A stretch of 64,000 bases of DNA from Paracoccaceae bacterium. GTDB lineage: Bacteria; Pseudomonadota; Alphaproteobacteria; Rhodobacterales; Rhodobacteraceae. The notes under the pieces are model-generated. The model saw nothing but the letters and a program-made list of their open reading frames with translations, had not been told where the DNA came from and did no database searches. Shown one piece after another: positions 9,563 to 17,721 of this stretch. The stretch covers positions 11,710-75,709 of the forward strand of contig JAKIUB010000011.1 of assembly GCA_021647745.1 (NCBI GenBank). The letters run 5' to 3'. Within the stretch, counting starts at the first letter, position 1. The number at the start of each line of letters is the position of its first letter. The translations under genes and the position numbers were made by a program.

Positions 9563-10390
9563 ATGCAAAACACCCAGCTCGAAACCGCCATTGAAGCCGC
9601 GTGGGATGCCCGCGATACCATTAGCCCCGCCACTACGGGCGAGGTGCGCGAGGCCATAGAGGATACGCTCACCGCACTTGATAGCGGCAAGCTCCGCGTG
9701 GCCGAGCCGCGCGACAATGGTGAATGGCATGTGAACCAATGGGCCAAGAAGGCGGTTTTGCTGTCGTTTCGGTTGAATGATATGGAGATGATCGAGGGCA
9801 GCAATGGCGGCTCTAGCTGGTGGGACAAGGTGCCGAGCAAGTGGCAGGGCTGGGGCGAAAACCAGTGGCGGGCAGCGGGCTTTCGCGCCGTGCCGGGGTC
9901 TATCGTGCGGCGCTCGGCTTATATCGCGCCTGGCGTGGTGCTGATGCCGAGCTTTGTGAATATCGGCGCTTATGTTGGCGAAGGCTCTATGGTCGATGGC
10001 TGGGCGACTGTGGGCAGCTGTGCGCAGATCGGCAAGCATGTGCACCTGTCGGGCGGCGTGGGCATTGGCGGCGTGCTGGAGCCAATGCAGGCGGGGCCGA
10101 CGATTATCGAGGATAACTGCTTTATCGGCGCGCGCTCCGAGGTGGTAGAAGGCTGTATTGTGCGCGAAGGTTCGGTGCTGGGCATGGGGGTTTTCATCGG
10201 GAAATCCACCAAGATTGTAGACCGCGAGACCGGCAAAGTGATGTATGGCGAGGTGCCGCCTTACTCAGTCGTGGTTGCGGGGTCGATGCCGAGCAAAAAC
10301 GGAGTGAACCTTTACGCGGCAATTATTGTGAAGCGGGTAGACGAGCGCACGCGGAGCAAAACCTCGATCAATGATTTGCTAAGGGATTAA
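9563..10390 (+). CDS. dapD: 2,3,4,5-tetrahydropyridine-2,6-dicarboxylate N-succinyltransferase
   Basis: Succinylates tetrahydrodipicolinate in the lysine/meso-diaminopimelate pathway. The 275-residue product is the expected length, with a helical N-terminal domain and then a left-handed beta-helix of hexapeptide repeats (from about residue 115: IAPGVVLMPSFVNIGAYVGEG onward, including NCFIGARSEVVEGCIV). The frame is open well upstream, but the ATG at 9563 follows GGAGAG and gives the family N-terminus MQNTQLETAIEAAWD. It heads a dapD-orf-dapE operon. Confidence 0.96.
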   Translation: MQNTQLETAIEAAWDARDTISPATTGEVREAIEDTLTALDSGKLRVAEPRDNGEWHVNQWAKKAVLLSFRLNDMEMIEGSNGGSSWWDKVPSKWQGWGENQWRAAGFRAVPGSIVRRSAYIAPGVVLMPSFVNIGAYVGEGSMVDGWATVGSCAQIGKHVHLSGGVGIGGVLEPMQAGPTIIEDNCFIGARSEVVEGCIVREGSVLGMGVFIGKSTKIVDRETGKVMYGEVPPYSVVVAGSMPSKNGVNLYAAIIVKRVDERTRSKTSINDLLRD

Positions 10391-10393
10391 GCC

Positions 10394-10717
10394 ATGACCG
10401 CCGAGAAAATCAACGTTTACACCCTGACGGTCGAAATTGGCCGCAAAGAGGGTGACGGCTTGCCCGAAAACGCCACAGGTGCCGCAATGATGTGCTTTTG
10501 TCCCGCAAAAGACGAGGCAGAGGCGGTGCGCGAGACCGTGGCGATATTAAAGCAAGGCGGGCTGGCACCGCTGGATGTTTCCTCCTATGGCACGCTGGAA
10601 GAACGGCTGGCCGATGGCCATGATATCAACGACGAGGAAAAAGCCATGATGCAGCGTTCGATTGATGAAAACTCGGTGGTGGTGGCAATGACTTCGCCGT
10701 TTTTCGATGTCGGTTGA
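10394..10717 (+). CDS. Conserved hypothetical protein between dapD and dapE
   Basis: A 107-residue soluble, acidic protein with no motif I recognise. It starts three bases after dapD and overlaps the start of dapE by 11 bp, so the three are almost certainly co-transcribed and translationally coupled. Composition is ordinary, with no signal peptide or membrane segment; two cysteines are close together (MMCFCPAK). The position suggests a link to diaminopimelate synthesis, but nothing in the sequence shows a function. Confidence 0.75.
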   Translation: MTAEKINVYTLTVEIGRKEGDGLPENATGAAMMCFCPAKDEAEAVRETVAILKQGGLAPLDVSSYGTLEERLADGHDINDEEKAMMQRSIDENSVVVAMTSPFFDVG

Positions 10718-11849
10718 TGCGGTAAAACTGACCGCAGACCTCGTGCGCTGTGTCTCTGTCACGCCCGATGAGGGTGGCGCGCTGGTGCTACTCGAAGCGC
10801 TTTTACACGAGGCGGGCTTTCAAACCACACGGGTGGATCGCGGCAAGGTTTGCAACTTGTTTGCCCGCTGGGGCAGTGGCAAAAATGGTCGCACATTCGG
10901 CTTTAACGGCCATACCGATGTGGTGCCGATTGGCAATATTGAAGACTGGTCAACAGACCCGTTCGGGGCCGAAATAAAAGACGGCTTTATGTATGGTCGC
11001 GGCACCACCGATATGAAATCCGGCGTTGCCGCCTTTGCCGCCGCCGCGATAGATTTTGTGCAAAACACCCCGCCTGACGGCTCTATCGTGCTGGCGGTCA
11101 CCGGTGACGAAGAGGGCGAGGCCACTGATGGCACTGTCGCTTTGCTGGACTGGATGGCAGCCAATAACGAGCGTATGGACCATTGCCTTGTCGGTGAACC
11201 TACCTGCCCCGACACCATGGGCGAAATGATGAAGATCGGCCGGCGTGGCTCGCTTACTGCTTTTATCGAAGCGCGCGGCGTGCAGGGGCATTCGGCCTAT
11301 CCGCACAGAGCGCGAAACCCGGTGCATGCAATGGCAGAGCTGGTGGCGGCGCTGGCGGCGGCCAAGCTCGATACCGGCACCGAACATTTTGACCCCTCGA
11401 CCTTGGCGGTTGTGACTTTTGACACCGGCAATCCGGCTACCAACGTGATACCGGCCAACTGCCACGCGACGGTCAACATTCGCTTTAATGATGCCCATTC
11501 CGGCCAAAGCCTGACGGCGTGGCTGGCGGCGCAGGCCGACGCCATCAGCGCGGCCACGGGGGTTGAATTTACCCAAAAAGTCAAAATCTCGGGCGAGAGC
11601 TTTTTCACCCCGCCGGGCGAGCTTTCCAGTCTTGTGGCCAAGGCGGTAGAGGCCCAAACCGGCGTGGTGCCCACGCTTTCGACATCGGGTGGCACCTCGG
11701 ATGCGCGGTTTGTCAAAAACCACTGTCCGGTGGTCGAGTTCGGGCTGGTGGGCAAAACCATGCATCAGGTTGACGAGCGGGTAGAGGTGGCGCAAATTAC
11801 CCAGCTCAAGGCAATATACAGCCAGATATTGCGCGATTATTTCGCATGA
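10707..11849 (+). CDS. dapE: Succinyl-diaminopimelate desuccinylase
   Basis: Di-zinc M20 amidohydrolase that releases succinate from N-succinyl-L,L-diaminopimelate. The 380-residue protein has the family's metal ligands in order: GHTDVVP (His), GRGTTDMKSG (bridging Asp), TGDEEGEATDG (catalytic Glu plus ligand Glu), and the late ligand His in VGKTMHQVDE. The dimerisation domain lies between. It overlaps the small upstream gene by 11 bp and the following frameshifted DUF2064 gene by 4 bp (ATGA). Confidence 0.95.
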   Translation: MSVDAVKLTADLVRCVSVTPDEGGALVLLEALLHEAGFQTTRVDRGKVCNLFARWGSGKNGRTFGFNGHTDVVPIGNIEDWSTDPFGAEIKDGFMYGRGTTDMKSGVAAFAAAAIDFVQNTPPDGSIVLAVTGDEEGEATDGTVALLDWMAANNERMDHCLVGEPTCPDTMGEMMKIGRRGSLTAFIEARGVQGHSAYPHRARNPVHAMAELVAALAAAKLDTGTEHFDPSTLAVVTFDTGNPATNVIPANCHATVNIRFNDAHSGQSLTAWLAAQADAISAATGVEFTQKVKISGESFFTPPGELSSLVAKAVEAQTGVVPTLSTSGGTSDARFVKNHCPVVEFGLVGKTMHQVDERVEVAQITQLKAIYSQILRDYFA

Positions 11850-12408
11850 AGCCACGCCTTGTCATCATGCTCAAGGAGCCGGTGGCAGGGCGGGTCAAAA
11901 CCCGGCTGGGGTGCGATATCGGCATGACCAGCGGCGTGGTGGTTTCGCCATCAAAGTGCCCCTGATCCGCCGGCTGCAAGACCCGCGCTGGGAAACATGG
12001 CTGGCGGTTGCGCCTGATATTGCACTTCATAGCCGCTGCTGGCCCGCGCATTTGCCGCGCATGGCGCAGGGGCGGGGCGGGCTGGGTGTGCGGATGTTGC
12101 GGATATTGCAAAGCCAACCCGGCCCGGTGGTGCTGATTGGCGCGGATATCCCCGATATTGAAAAACACCACATTGCGCAGGCCTTCAGGCGGCTTGGCCA
12201 GCATGATCTGGTGTTTGGCCCGGCAGTCGATGGCGGCTTTTGGTTGGTTGGTGCGCGTGGGATACCGCCAAGGGGGCTATTTGAAAATGTGCACTGGTCC
12301 AGCCCCACCGCACTGGCGGACAGCGTGGCCAGCGCCAAGGGGGGCAGCATCAGCTATGTGGAAACCCTGCACGATGTGGATAGGCTTGCTGACCTCAAGC
12401 GGGGTTAA
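11846..12408 (+). pseudogene. DUF2064 glycosyltransferase-like gene with two frameshifts
   Basis: The ATG at 11846 overlaps the dapE stop and opens MKPRLVIMLKEPVAGRVKTR, the start of the DUF2064 (TIGR04282-like) nucleotide-sugar-transferase-like family, but this frame stops after 39 codons. The family pattern resumes as AWWFRHQSA in the next frame (11934-11960) and then LIRRLQDPRWETWLAVAPD in the third frame from 11962 to the stop at 12408, including GADIPDIEK and FGPAVDGGFWL. One extra G at about 11933 and one extra C at about 11961 would account for both shifts. Either the gene is recently inactivated or the assembly has two small errors; the rest looks well conserved, which favours a recent event or an error. 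Confidence 0.75.
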
Positions 12409-12863
12409 TTAACCCCGTTTGCCTGCTGAAGTTCGCGCAGATAAACGATGATCGGGCCAAGCTCCGCCTCGGTAATGCCCGGCACAGGAGGCATATTGCC
12501 AAAGCGCCAGTGATGCGCGACTACCCCTTGTAGTGCTGCGCGATAAAACGAGCCATCCGGGTGGTGCCCAGGCCGATAAAGGCTGTGAATAAGCGTTGGC
12601 CCGCGCTCGGTGCCAGCGGCGTTCACCCCATGGCAGACAGCGCAGCCTTTGTCGAAATCTGCCTTGCCCTGCTCGGCGGTTGCCGAAAGCACCGGCAACA
12701 CGATATCATCCGGGTTCAGTCCGGGCTGGGTGTCCGTGCCGCCATGCATGCCAGATACTACCGGCGCCACCTGTGCCCCGGCTGGTGGCTGGCTGAGCCA
12801 GACAAAACCACCCGCCAGCACCAACCCGGTGATCACGGTTCCGATCAAAAACTTGCTTGCCAT
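12405..12863 (-). CDS. Membrane-anchored or secreted c-type cytochrome
   Basis: A 152-residue protein with an N-terminal hydrophobic segment (residues 5-23) that is either a signal peptide or an anchor, followed by a single cytochrome c domain. The haem motif is CAVCH near residue 75 and a distal Met is available in GNMPPVPGI near residue 124. It would carry electrons in the periplasm. It overlaps the end of the DUF2064 gene by 4 bp, tail to tail. Partner is not evident from the neighbours. Confidence 0.88.
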   Translation of the reverse strand: MASKFLIGTVITGLVLAGGFVWLSQPPAGAQVAPVVSGMHGGTDTQPGLNPDDIVLPVLSATAEQGKADFDKGCAVCHGVNAAGTERGPTLIHSLYRPGHHPDGSFYRAALQGVVAHHWRFGNMPPVPGITEAELGPIIVYLRELQQANGVN

Positions 12864-13195
12864 TTTTCCCCCATCTATCGCGCCAGCTCATCACCCGGAG
12901 CAGCTCCAAGGGAAAACAGCAGATTGTCATTTTTGCCAAAGCATTTGGCCAGACAATAAAAAGCACCAAAAACGCTGATCTGCCATGACCTGCATCAAGG
13001 AATGGAAAAAGCTTGAGCTTGAGCGAAAGATCCTCCCTTCGGTCGGGAGCGCCCTGCTTATGGCTTCACGCTTTCCCAAATACTCAAGAGATAAATCACC
13101 GCAACCGCGCCATCCGATTTATTTACCCAAACACCGCAGGCAGTGTGTGAGCACCGTATAGGGCTTGTTGTAGCGCATGATGGGCGCGCAGTTTC
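12864..13195. other. 332-bp intergenic region without a recognisable gene
   Basis: Lies upstream of the cytochrome c gene and downstream of the cysteine hydrolase gene, both on the minus strand. A short imperfect dyad (GCCAAAGCATTTGGCC, about 12937-12952) and a small stem (CTCCC...GGGAG near 13034-13050) are visible. I see no RNA gene, no long open frame with family resemblance and no strong promoter. Confidence 0.5.
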
Positions 13196-13786
13196 TTATT
13201 GCCTATTATCGGTTTTTGTAATTATAGCGGAGATCAAGCTGGCAGTTGTGGTGATTTGTGCAAATTCACGGTGCAGATTGCTAAGGCTCATCTGATGAAT
13301 ATCTTCAGCGCCATGCATCTCTCCGTCTGGTCCGGTCTGCTCAAATGCCCAGCAGGCATCACGCACTAAATGCGCCTCAAACCCAAGATTACCGGCCATG
13401 CGGGTGGTGGTTTCGACACAGTGGTTGGTGGTGGCCCCGCAAATCACAGTATCGGTAATGCCCGCGCGGCGTAAATCCATCTCCAAAGAGGTGCCGATAA
13501 ACGAACTGTTTACGGTTTTTATAACCTCCCGCTCGCCGGGCGCTGCCTGCACAAAGGTTTGCGGGGCATAGCCGCTGCGATCGGGGTGAAAAAGCGAAGC
13601 CGGATCACTTGAGGCGTGGCGGATATGAAACACCGGCCAGCGGGCGAGGCGAAAAGCATCAAGTAGCCGCGCGATATTAGCTTCTGCATATGGAGCGTTA
13701 CGCTTGTGGCCCAGCGCCACCCGCTGGTTAAACGCTTCCTGAACATCAATGATCAGCAGTGCCGTGTGGTTCACTTCCCCAAGCAC
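13196..13786 (-). CDS. Isochorismatase-like cysteine hydrolase
   Basis: A 196-residue member of the isochorismatase-like hydrolase superfamily. The catalytic triad can be placed: Asp in LIIDVQEAF, Lys in EREVIKTVNSSF, and Cys in TTNHCVETTTR. Substrates in the family include nicotinamide, isochorismate and small amides; none can be chosen here. The start is a GTG at 13786 that overlaps the end of argF by 16 bp on the same strand, so it is probably translated with the argD-argF operon. Confidence 0.85.
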   Translation of the reverse strand: MLGEVNHTALLIIDVQEAFNQRVALGHKRNAPYAEANIARLLDAFRLARWPVFHIRHASSDPASLFHPDRSGYAPQTFVQAAPGEREVIKTVNSSFIGTSLEMDLRRAGITDTVICGATTNHCVETTTRMAGNLGFEAHLVRDACWAFEQTGPDGEMHGAEDIHQMSLSNLHREFAQITTTASLISAIITKTDNRQ

Positions 13787-14697
13787 CAGCGCATCACGGC
13801 CTTTTGCGCATGCAAGCGATTTTCGGCCTCGTCCCAGATCACCGATTGTGGGCCGTCCATGACGCTGCTCGTCACCTCCTCGCCGCGATGGGCGGGCAGG
13901 CAGTGCATGAAAAGCGCGTCGGGTTTGGCGTGGGCCATCAAGGCGTCATCCACCTGATAAGCCCGCAGCTGGTTATGGCGGCGCTCTTTGGTGGTTTGGC
14001 TATCATGCATCGAAACCCATGTATCGGTGATCACCAGATCCGCGCCCGTGACCGCCTTTTGGGGATTGGCTTCAAGGTTCACCTCCACCCCCTTTTCGCG
14101 CGCCCACGCCACAAATCCGGCCTCGGGTTGCAAGGTTTCGGGCGCTGAAATTGTGATGTCAAAGCCAAACTGCCCGGCGGCATGGATAAGGCTGGCAACC
14201 ACGTTATTACCATCGCCCAGCCAGACCACCTTTTTGCCCTTGATCGAGCCGTGATGCTCCTCGTAAGTCAGCACATCGGCCATGATCTGGCAGGGATGCG
14301 TGCGGTTGGTCAGCCCGTTGATCACCGGCACGGTGGCGTGCTCGGCCATTTCCAGCAGCGTGTTCTCCTCGAAGGTGCGGATCATGATCATATCGACATA
14401 GCGGCTAAGCACCCGGGCCGTATCGGCAATGGTTTCGCCGTGGCCAAGCTGCATATCGCTGCCCGAAAGCACCATGGTTTGCCCACCCATCTGGCGCACG
14501 CCCACATCAAAACTCACGCGGGTGCGGGTGGAAGGCTTTTCAAAAATCAGCGCCACCATGTGGTTGGCCAACACCTGCTCCGCATCCGGCGTGCCTTTGG
14601 GCAGGCCCTTGCGGGCGTCTTTGATGCGCTTGGCTTCAGAAATCATCTGTCGCAGATCCGCGGGGTCTGTTTTGTGGATATCCAGAAAGTGGTTCAT
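13771..14697 (-). CDS. argF: Ornithine carbamoyltransferase
   Basis: Makes citrulline from ornithine and carbamoyl phosphate in arginine synthesis. The 308-residue protein has the carbamoyl-phosphate motif FEKPSTRTRVSFD, the HPCQ motif in TNRTHPCQIMAD, the ornithine-loop region DTWVSM, and the HCLP motif in LFMHCLPAHRGEEV. Full length. It overlaps the end of argD by 4 bp and is followed by the overlapping cysteine hydrolase, forming argD-argF-orf on the minus strand. Its carbamoyl phosphate would come from the synthase whose large subunit begins at 63001. Confidence 0.96.
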   Translation of the reverse strand: MNHFLDIHKTDPADLRQMISEAKRIKDARKGLPKGTPDAEQVLANHMVALIFEKPSTRTRVSFDVGVRQMGGQTMVLSGSDMQLGHGETIADTARVLSRYVDMIMIRTFEENTLLEMAEHATVPVINGLTNRTHPCQIMADVLTYEEHHGSIKGKKVVWLGDGNNVVASLIHAAGQFGFDITISAPETLQPEAGFVAWAREKGVEVNLEANPQKAVTGADLVITDTWVSMHDSQTTKERRHNQLRAYQVDDALMAHAKPDALFMHCLPAHRGEEVTSSVMDGPQSVIWDEAENRLHAQKAVMRWCLGK

Positions 14698-15908
14698 GCC
14701 TGCAATCCTTTAGTATTCACACAATCCAGCTGCCGCTCCAGCGCCGCCGCTGCGCGGTCTAGCCGCCACACGGCCTCATCCAGATCATCAGTCGACATAT
14801 TCAGCGGCGGCAACAAGCGCACCACGTTGTCCGAGGCTGGCACGGTGATGACGCGCTCGTCATAGCCTGCATTGACCACATCCATCACCGGAACCTTGCA
14901 GCCCAGCGCCAGCATAAGGCCCTCGCCGCGCACAAAGGTGAAAACATCCGGATGCTCGGCGACCAGCCCTTCAAGGCCCTGTCGCAAATGGCCCGCAAGA
15001 CGGGAAACATCTATCAGAAAGCCTTCAGACGTGATCTCGTTCATCACCGCGCAGCCCACGGCGCAGGCCAGCGGGTTGCCGCCATAAGTAGACCCATGCG
15101 TGCCGGCAACCATGCCGGAAGCAGCCTCCTCGGTGGCCACGCAAGCGCCAAGAGGAAAACCCCCGCCGATGCCTTTGGCGATGGTCATGATATCAGGCGA
15201 AATCCCGGCCCATTCATGGGCAAACAGCTTGCCGGTCCGGCCCATACCGCACTGGATTTCATCCATCATCAGGAGCAGGCCGTTTGCATCACAGATCTCG
15301 CGCAGCGCCTTAAGCGAGGCCTCTCCAAATGCCCGAATACCACCTTCGCCCTGAATAGGCTCCAGCAAAATAGCCGCCGTGTTTTCGTTGATCGCGGCCT
15401 TAACGGCTTCAAGATCATTAAACGGCACTTGGATAAATCCGGGCAATAGCGGCCCGAAGCCATCTATCATTTTTGCGCCCTTTGAGGCCGCAATCCCCGC
15501 TGCCGAGCGGCCATGAAACGCCCCCTCGAACGTGATGATCTCGACCCTCGAAGGCTGGCCTTTGGTGCTAAAATACTTCCGCGCCATTTTCACGGCCAGC
15601 TCCATGGCCTCGGTGCCAGAGTTGGTGAAGAAAACCGTATCCGCAAAAGTGTGCTCCACCAGCTTTTCCGCCAGCGCCTCTTGGTTGGGAATCTCGTAAA
15701 GGTTGGACGTGTGCCATAGTCGTCGGGCCTGCTCTTCCAATACCGCCACGAGCTTGGGATGAGCATGCCCAAGACTACAGACGCCGATACCGGCTCCCAT
15801 ATCCAGATACATCTCTCCGGTCTCGGTTTCCAGCCAAGGGCCCTGACCTTTCTTGAAAGAAAGCGGCGCCCGCGTATAGGTTGGCAATACGGGACTTATC
15901 ACGTCCAT
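14694..15908 (-). CDS. argD: Acetylornithine aminotransferase
   Basis: PLP-dependent class III aminotransferase that makes N-acetylornithine; many homologues also act on N-succinyl-diaminopimelate, which would link it to dapD/dapE nearby. The 404-residue sequence has the cofactor regions FTNSGTEAMELAVKMAR and LMMDEIQCGMGRTG, the PLP Lys in TIAKGIGGGFPLGA, and HGSTYGGNPLACAV. AAGGAG sits five bases before the ATG at 15908. First gene of the arginine operon. Confidence 0.95.
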   Translation of the reverse strand: MDVISPVLPTYTRAPLSFKKGQGPWLETETGEMYLDMGAGIGVCSLGHAHPKLVAVLEEQARRLWHTSNLYEIPNQEALAEKLVEHTFADTVFFTNSGTEAMELAVKMARKYFSTKGQPSRVEIITFEGAFHGRSAAGIAASKGAKMIDGFGPLLPGFIQVPFNDLEAVKAAINENTAAILLEPIQGEGGIRAFGEASLKALREICDANGLLLMMDEIQCGMGRTGKLFAHEWAGISPDIMTIAKGIGGGFPLGACVATEEAASGMVAGTHGSTYGGNPLACAVGCAVMNEITSEGFLIDVSRLAGHLRQGLEGLVAEHPDVFTFVRGEGLMLALGCKVPVMDVVNAGYDERVITVPASDNVVRLLPPLNMSTDDLDEAVWRLDRAAAALERQLDCVNTKGLQA

Positions 15909-16073
15909 TACTCCTTATAAAACGAATAAAACGCCCACAATCGGGCGCCTCACCCTCTTGCCGTAAAGCTGGAGGGGAGTCAACAAAACTGTGTTTGGAG
16001 GCTGGGGTGGTATGAACTGCATCACATATCTAATTGCCCCCTTGGCAATATGCCTTCAAGGCGCAAAGTTATC

Positions 16074-16117
16074 ATCTAACCGACCTTACTAAACCAGTTT
16101 AGTAAGGTCGGTTAGAT
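16074..16117. promoter_or_regulatory. 44-bp perfect palindrome, candidate operator
   Basis: Two 21-base arms that are exact reverse complements, separated only by CA at 16095-16096. The inner part reads TTACTAAAC-CA-GTTTAGTAA and the outer part continues with the CCGACC/GGTCGG blocks. A dyad of this length and perfection 100 bp ahead of a transporter gene resembles an operator for a dimeric or double-dimer repressor such as a TetR-family protein (inference). It lacks a following T-run, so it is not a standard terminator. Confidence 0.6.
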
Positions 16118-16155
16118 CGCCGGATTTTTGCATGTTGCTTGGCACTTAAAAGCTC

Positions 16156-16165
16156 TGTCTAGACA
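16156..16165. promoter_or_regulatory. Short palindrome TGTCTAGACA upstream of the EamA gene
   Basis: A perfect 10-bp palindrome about 50 bp before the EamA transporter start. Such sites serve as operators for several dimeric regulator families. It could be chance at this length; its position between the 44-bp palindrome and the gene makes it worth recording. Confidence 0.3.
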
Positions 16166-16215
16166 ATGCTACCGCCGGCCCATAGCATCCGCGCACCTCT
16201 GCTTGGAGCCGCCTG

Positions 16216-17097
16216 ATGGATACCCGCAAAATTGTGCTCACGGTTTTAGTGATGCTTGCTGCCAGCGCGCTGATTGCGGGCACCAGCCTGCTGGCCAAGG
16301 CGCTGGGAACAGAGGCCCTCGGCCCCGCGCTCAACCCGTTTCAAATCACTGCGGGGCGTTATGTTTTTGCGCTGGCGGCACTGCTGATTGCCACCGCGAT
16401 TATCCGTCCGCGTTTTACCAAGCCCGCCATTTGGCTGCACTTTGGCCGCGCCTCGACCGGGTCGTTTGGCGTCACTTGCATGTTTGCGGCATCGGCTCTT
16501 ATTCCGCTGGCCGATGCCACGGCCATCAGCATGCTCAACCCGATCATCGCCATGGTGCTGGCCATACCTCTGCTAAAAGAAACGGTTGGTCCCCGCCGCT
16601 GGGTTGCAGCAGCGCTTTCGGTGATCGGCGCACTGCTCCTCATCCGCCCGGGTGCGTCCAGCTTTGAGCCTGCCGCCCTTATTGCCTTGCTTGCCGCCTT
16701 TGTGCTCGCTTTCGAGATTATCCTTATAAAGCTGCTGAGCAGCCGCGAAAACACCCTGCAAATTCTGCTGTTTTCCAACGGTTTTGGCACGCTGTTTGCT
16801 GGCTCTGTTGCCTTGTTCGTCTGGGCCGACCCGACGCCGGCGCAATGGGCGGGGCTGGTGGCCATCGGCTTGCTTATGGTTACGGCCCAATCGCTGTTTC
16901 TCTTCGCTATCCGGCGCGGTGATGCCAGCTTTGTTGCCCCACTTTTTTATGCCACACTTATCTTTGCCGCGCTTTATGATCTTCTTATCTTTGGCGTGCG
17001 CCCCTCTGCCCTTAGCCTTACGGGTGCGGGCATCATTATTGTCGGGGCCGTTATTATTGCATGGAGCGAAAAACGGCGGGCGCAATCGGGGCTATGA
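16216..17097 (+). CDS. EamA/DMT-family transporter
   Basis: A 293-residue inner-membrane protein with ten predicted transmembrane helices in two EamA repeats (about residues 5-140 and 150-290), of the drug/metabolite transporter superfamily. The first repeat contains ADATAISMLNPIIAM and the C-terminal helix is followed by a short charged tail. These are usually exporters of metabolites or amino acids; the substrate is unknown. The palindromes upstream suggest it is tightly regulated. Confidence 0.85.
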   Translation: MDTRKIVLTVLVMLAASALIAGTSLLAKALGTEALGPALNPFQITAGRYVFALAALLIATAIIRPRFTKPAIWLHFGRASTGSFGVTCMFAASALIPLADATAISMLNPIIAMVLAIPLLKETVGPRRWVAAALSVIGALLLIRPGASSFEPAALIALLAAFVLAFEIILIKLLSSRENTLQILLFSNGFGTLFAGSVALFVWADPTPAQWAGLVAIGLLMVTAQSLFLFAIRRGDASFVAPLFYATLIFAALYDLLIFGVRPSALSLTGAGIIIVGAVIIAWSEKRRAQSGL

Positions 17098-17127
17098 AAG
17101 CGGCGGGGCAAGGCGTAGCGTGGGGCC

Positions 17128-17721
17128 ATGCTTGAGATAAACGCCCTCACCCGCCTGCATATTGGCCCTGTGAACCTCAGCCTCGCCGATGGCGAGGTTA
17201 TTGCCATTACCGGCCCGTCTGGCAGCGGTAAATCCGTGCTGCTGCGGGCGATTGCCGACCTTGACCCAAACGAGGGCAGCCTTCGCACCCAAAGCGGGGC
17301 ACGGGCAGATATGCCGGCACCAGACTGGCGGCGCAAGGTTGCCTATTTGCCAGCCGAGAGTGGTTGGTGGGCTGATGGAGTGGGGGAACATTTCAAGCAA
17401 CCAGAAGCGGTGGACTTTGCCAGCCTTGACCTCCCCCCCGAGGCAATGGGCTGGGAGGTGACGCGGCTTTCCTCGGGCGAGCGCCAGCGCCTCGCCTTTT
17501 TGCGACTGCTGGAGCACCAGCCCGAGGTACTGCTGCTGGATGAGCCAACCGCGCCGCTGGATACCCGGAACACTGCGCTGTTTGAAGCCCGGCTGAAGCG
17601 CTGCATCGAGATGGGCGCTAGTGTGATACTGGTCACCCATGATCCAGATCAGACGCGGCGCATGGCGAACCGCCATTTTGTGCTGGAAGATGGGCAGCTA
17701 TTGGAGGTGGCCCATGGCTGA
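17128..17721 (+). CDS. fetA: ABC transporter ATP-binding protein, FetA/YbbL type
   Basis: A compact 197-residue ATPase. Walker A is GPSGSGKSV (residues 30-38), the signature is LSSGERQRLAF and Walker B is VLLLDEPTAPLD, all intact. The short length and the FetB-type permease that overlaps by 8 bp downstream identify the FetAB (YbbLM) pair, which in E. coli exports iron and protects against oxidative stress. The function here is inferred from that family. It lies 30 bp after the EamA gene. Confidence 0.83.
   Translation: MLEINALTRLHIGPVNLSLADGEVIAITGPSGSGKSVLLRAIADLDPNEGSLRTQSGARADMPAPDWRRKVAYLPAESGWWADGVGEHFKQPEAVDFASLDLPPEAMGWEVTRLSSGERQRLAFLRLLEHQPEVLLLDEPTAPLDTRNTALFEARLKRCIEMGASVILVTHDPDQTRRMANRHFVLEDGQLLEVAHG

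Larger units (their letters stand above)
15909..16215. promoter_or_regulatory. Divergent promoter region between argD and the EamA gene
   Basis: A 307-bp region that must drive argD to the left and the transporter to the right. It is more AT-rich than the genes and contains a 44-bp perfect palindrome (16074-16117) and a second short palindrome (16156-16165), listed separately. No coding frame resembling a family is visible. Confidence 0.6.

Noticed and set aside
11846..11962. Programmed ribosomal frameshift in the DUF2064 gene
   Set aside because: No slippery heptamer or downstream pseudoknot is evident, and two separate shifts would be needed.
13119..13190. Short minus-strand frame with NKPYTVL resembling the start of pseudouridine synthases
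   Set aside because: Only about 20 codons, no continuation in any frame; the resemblance is too short to support a remnant.
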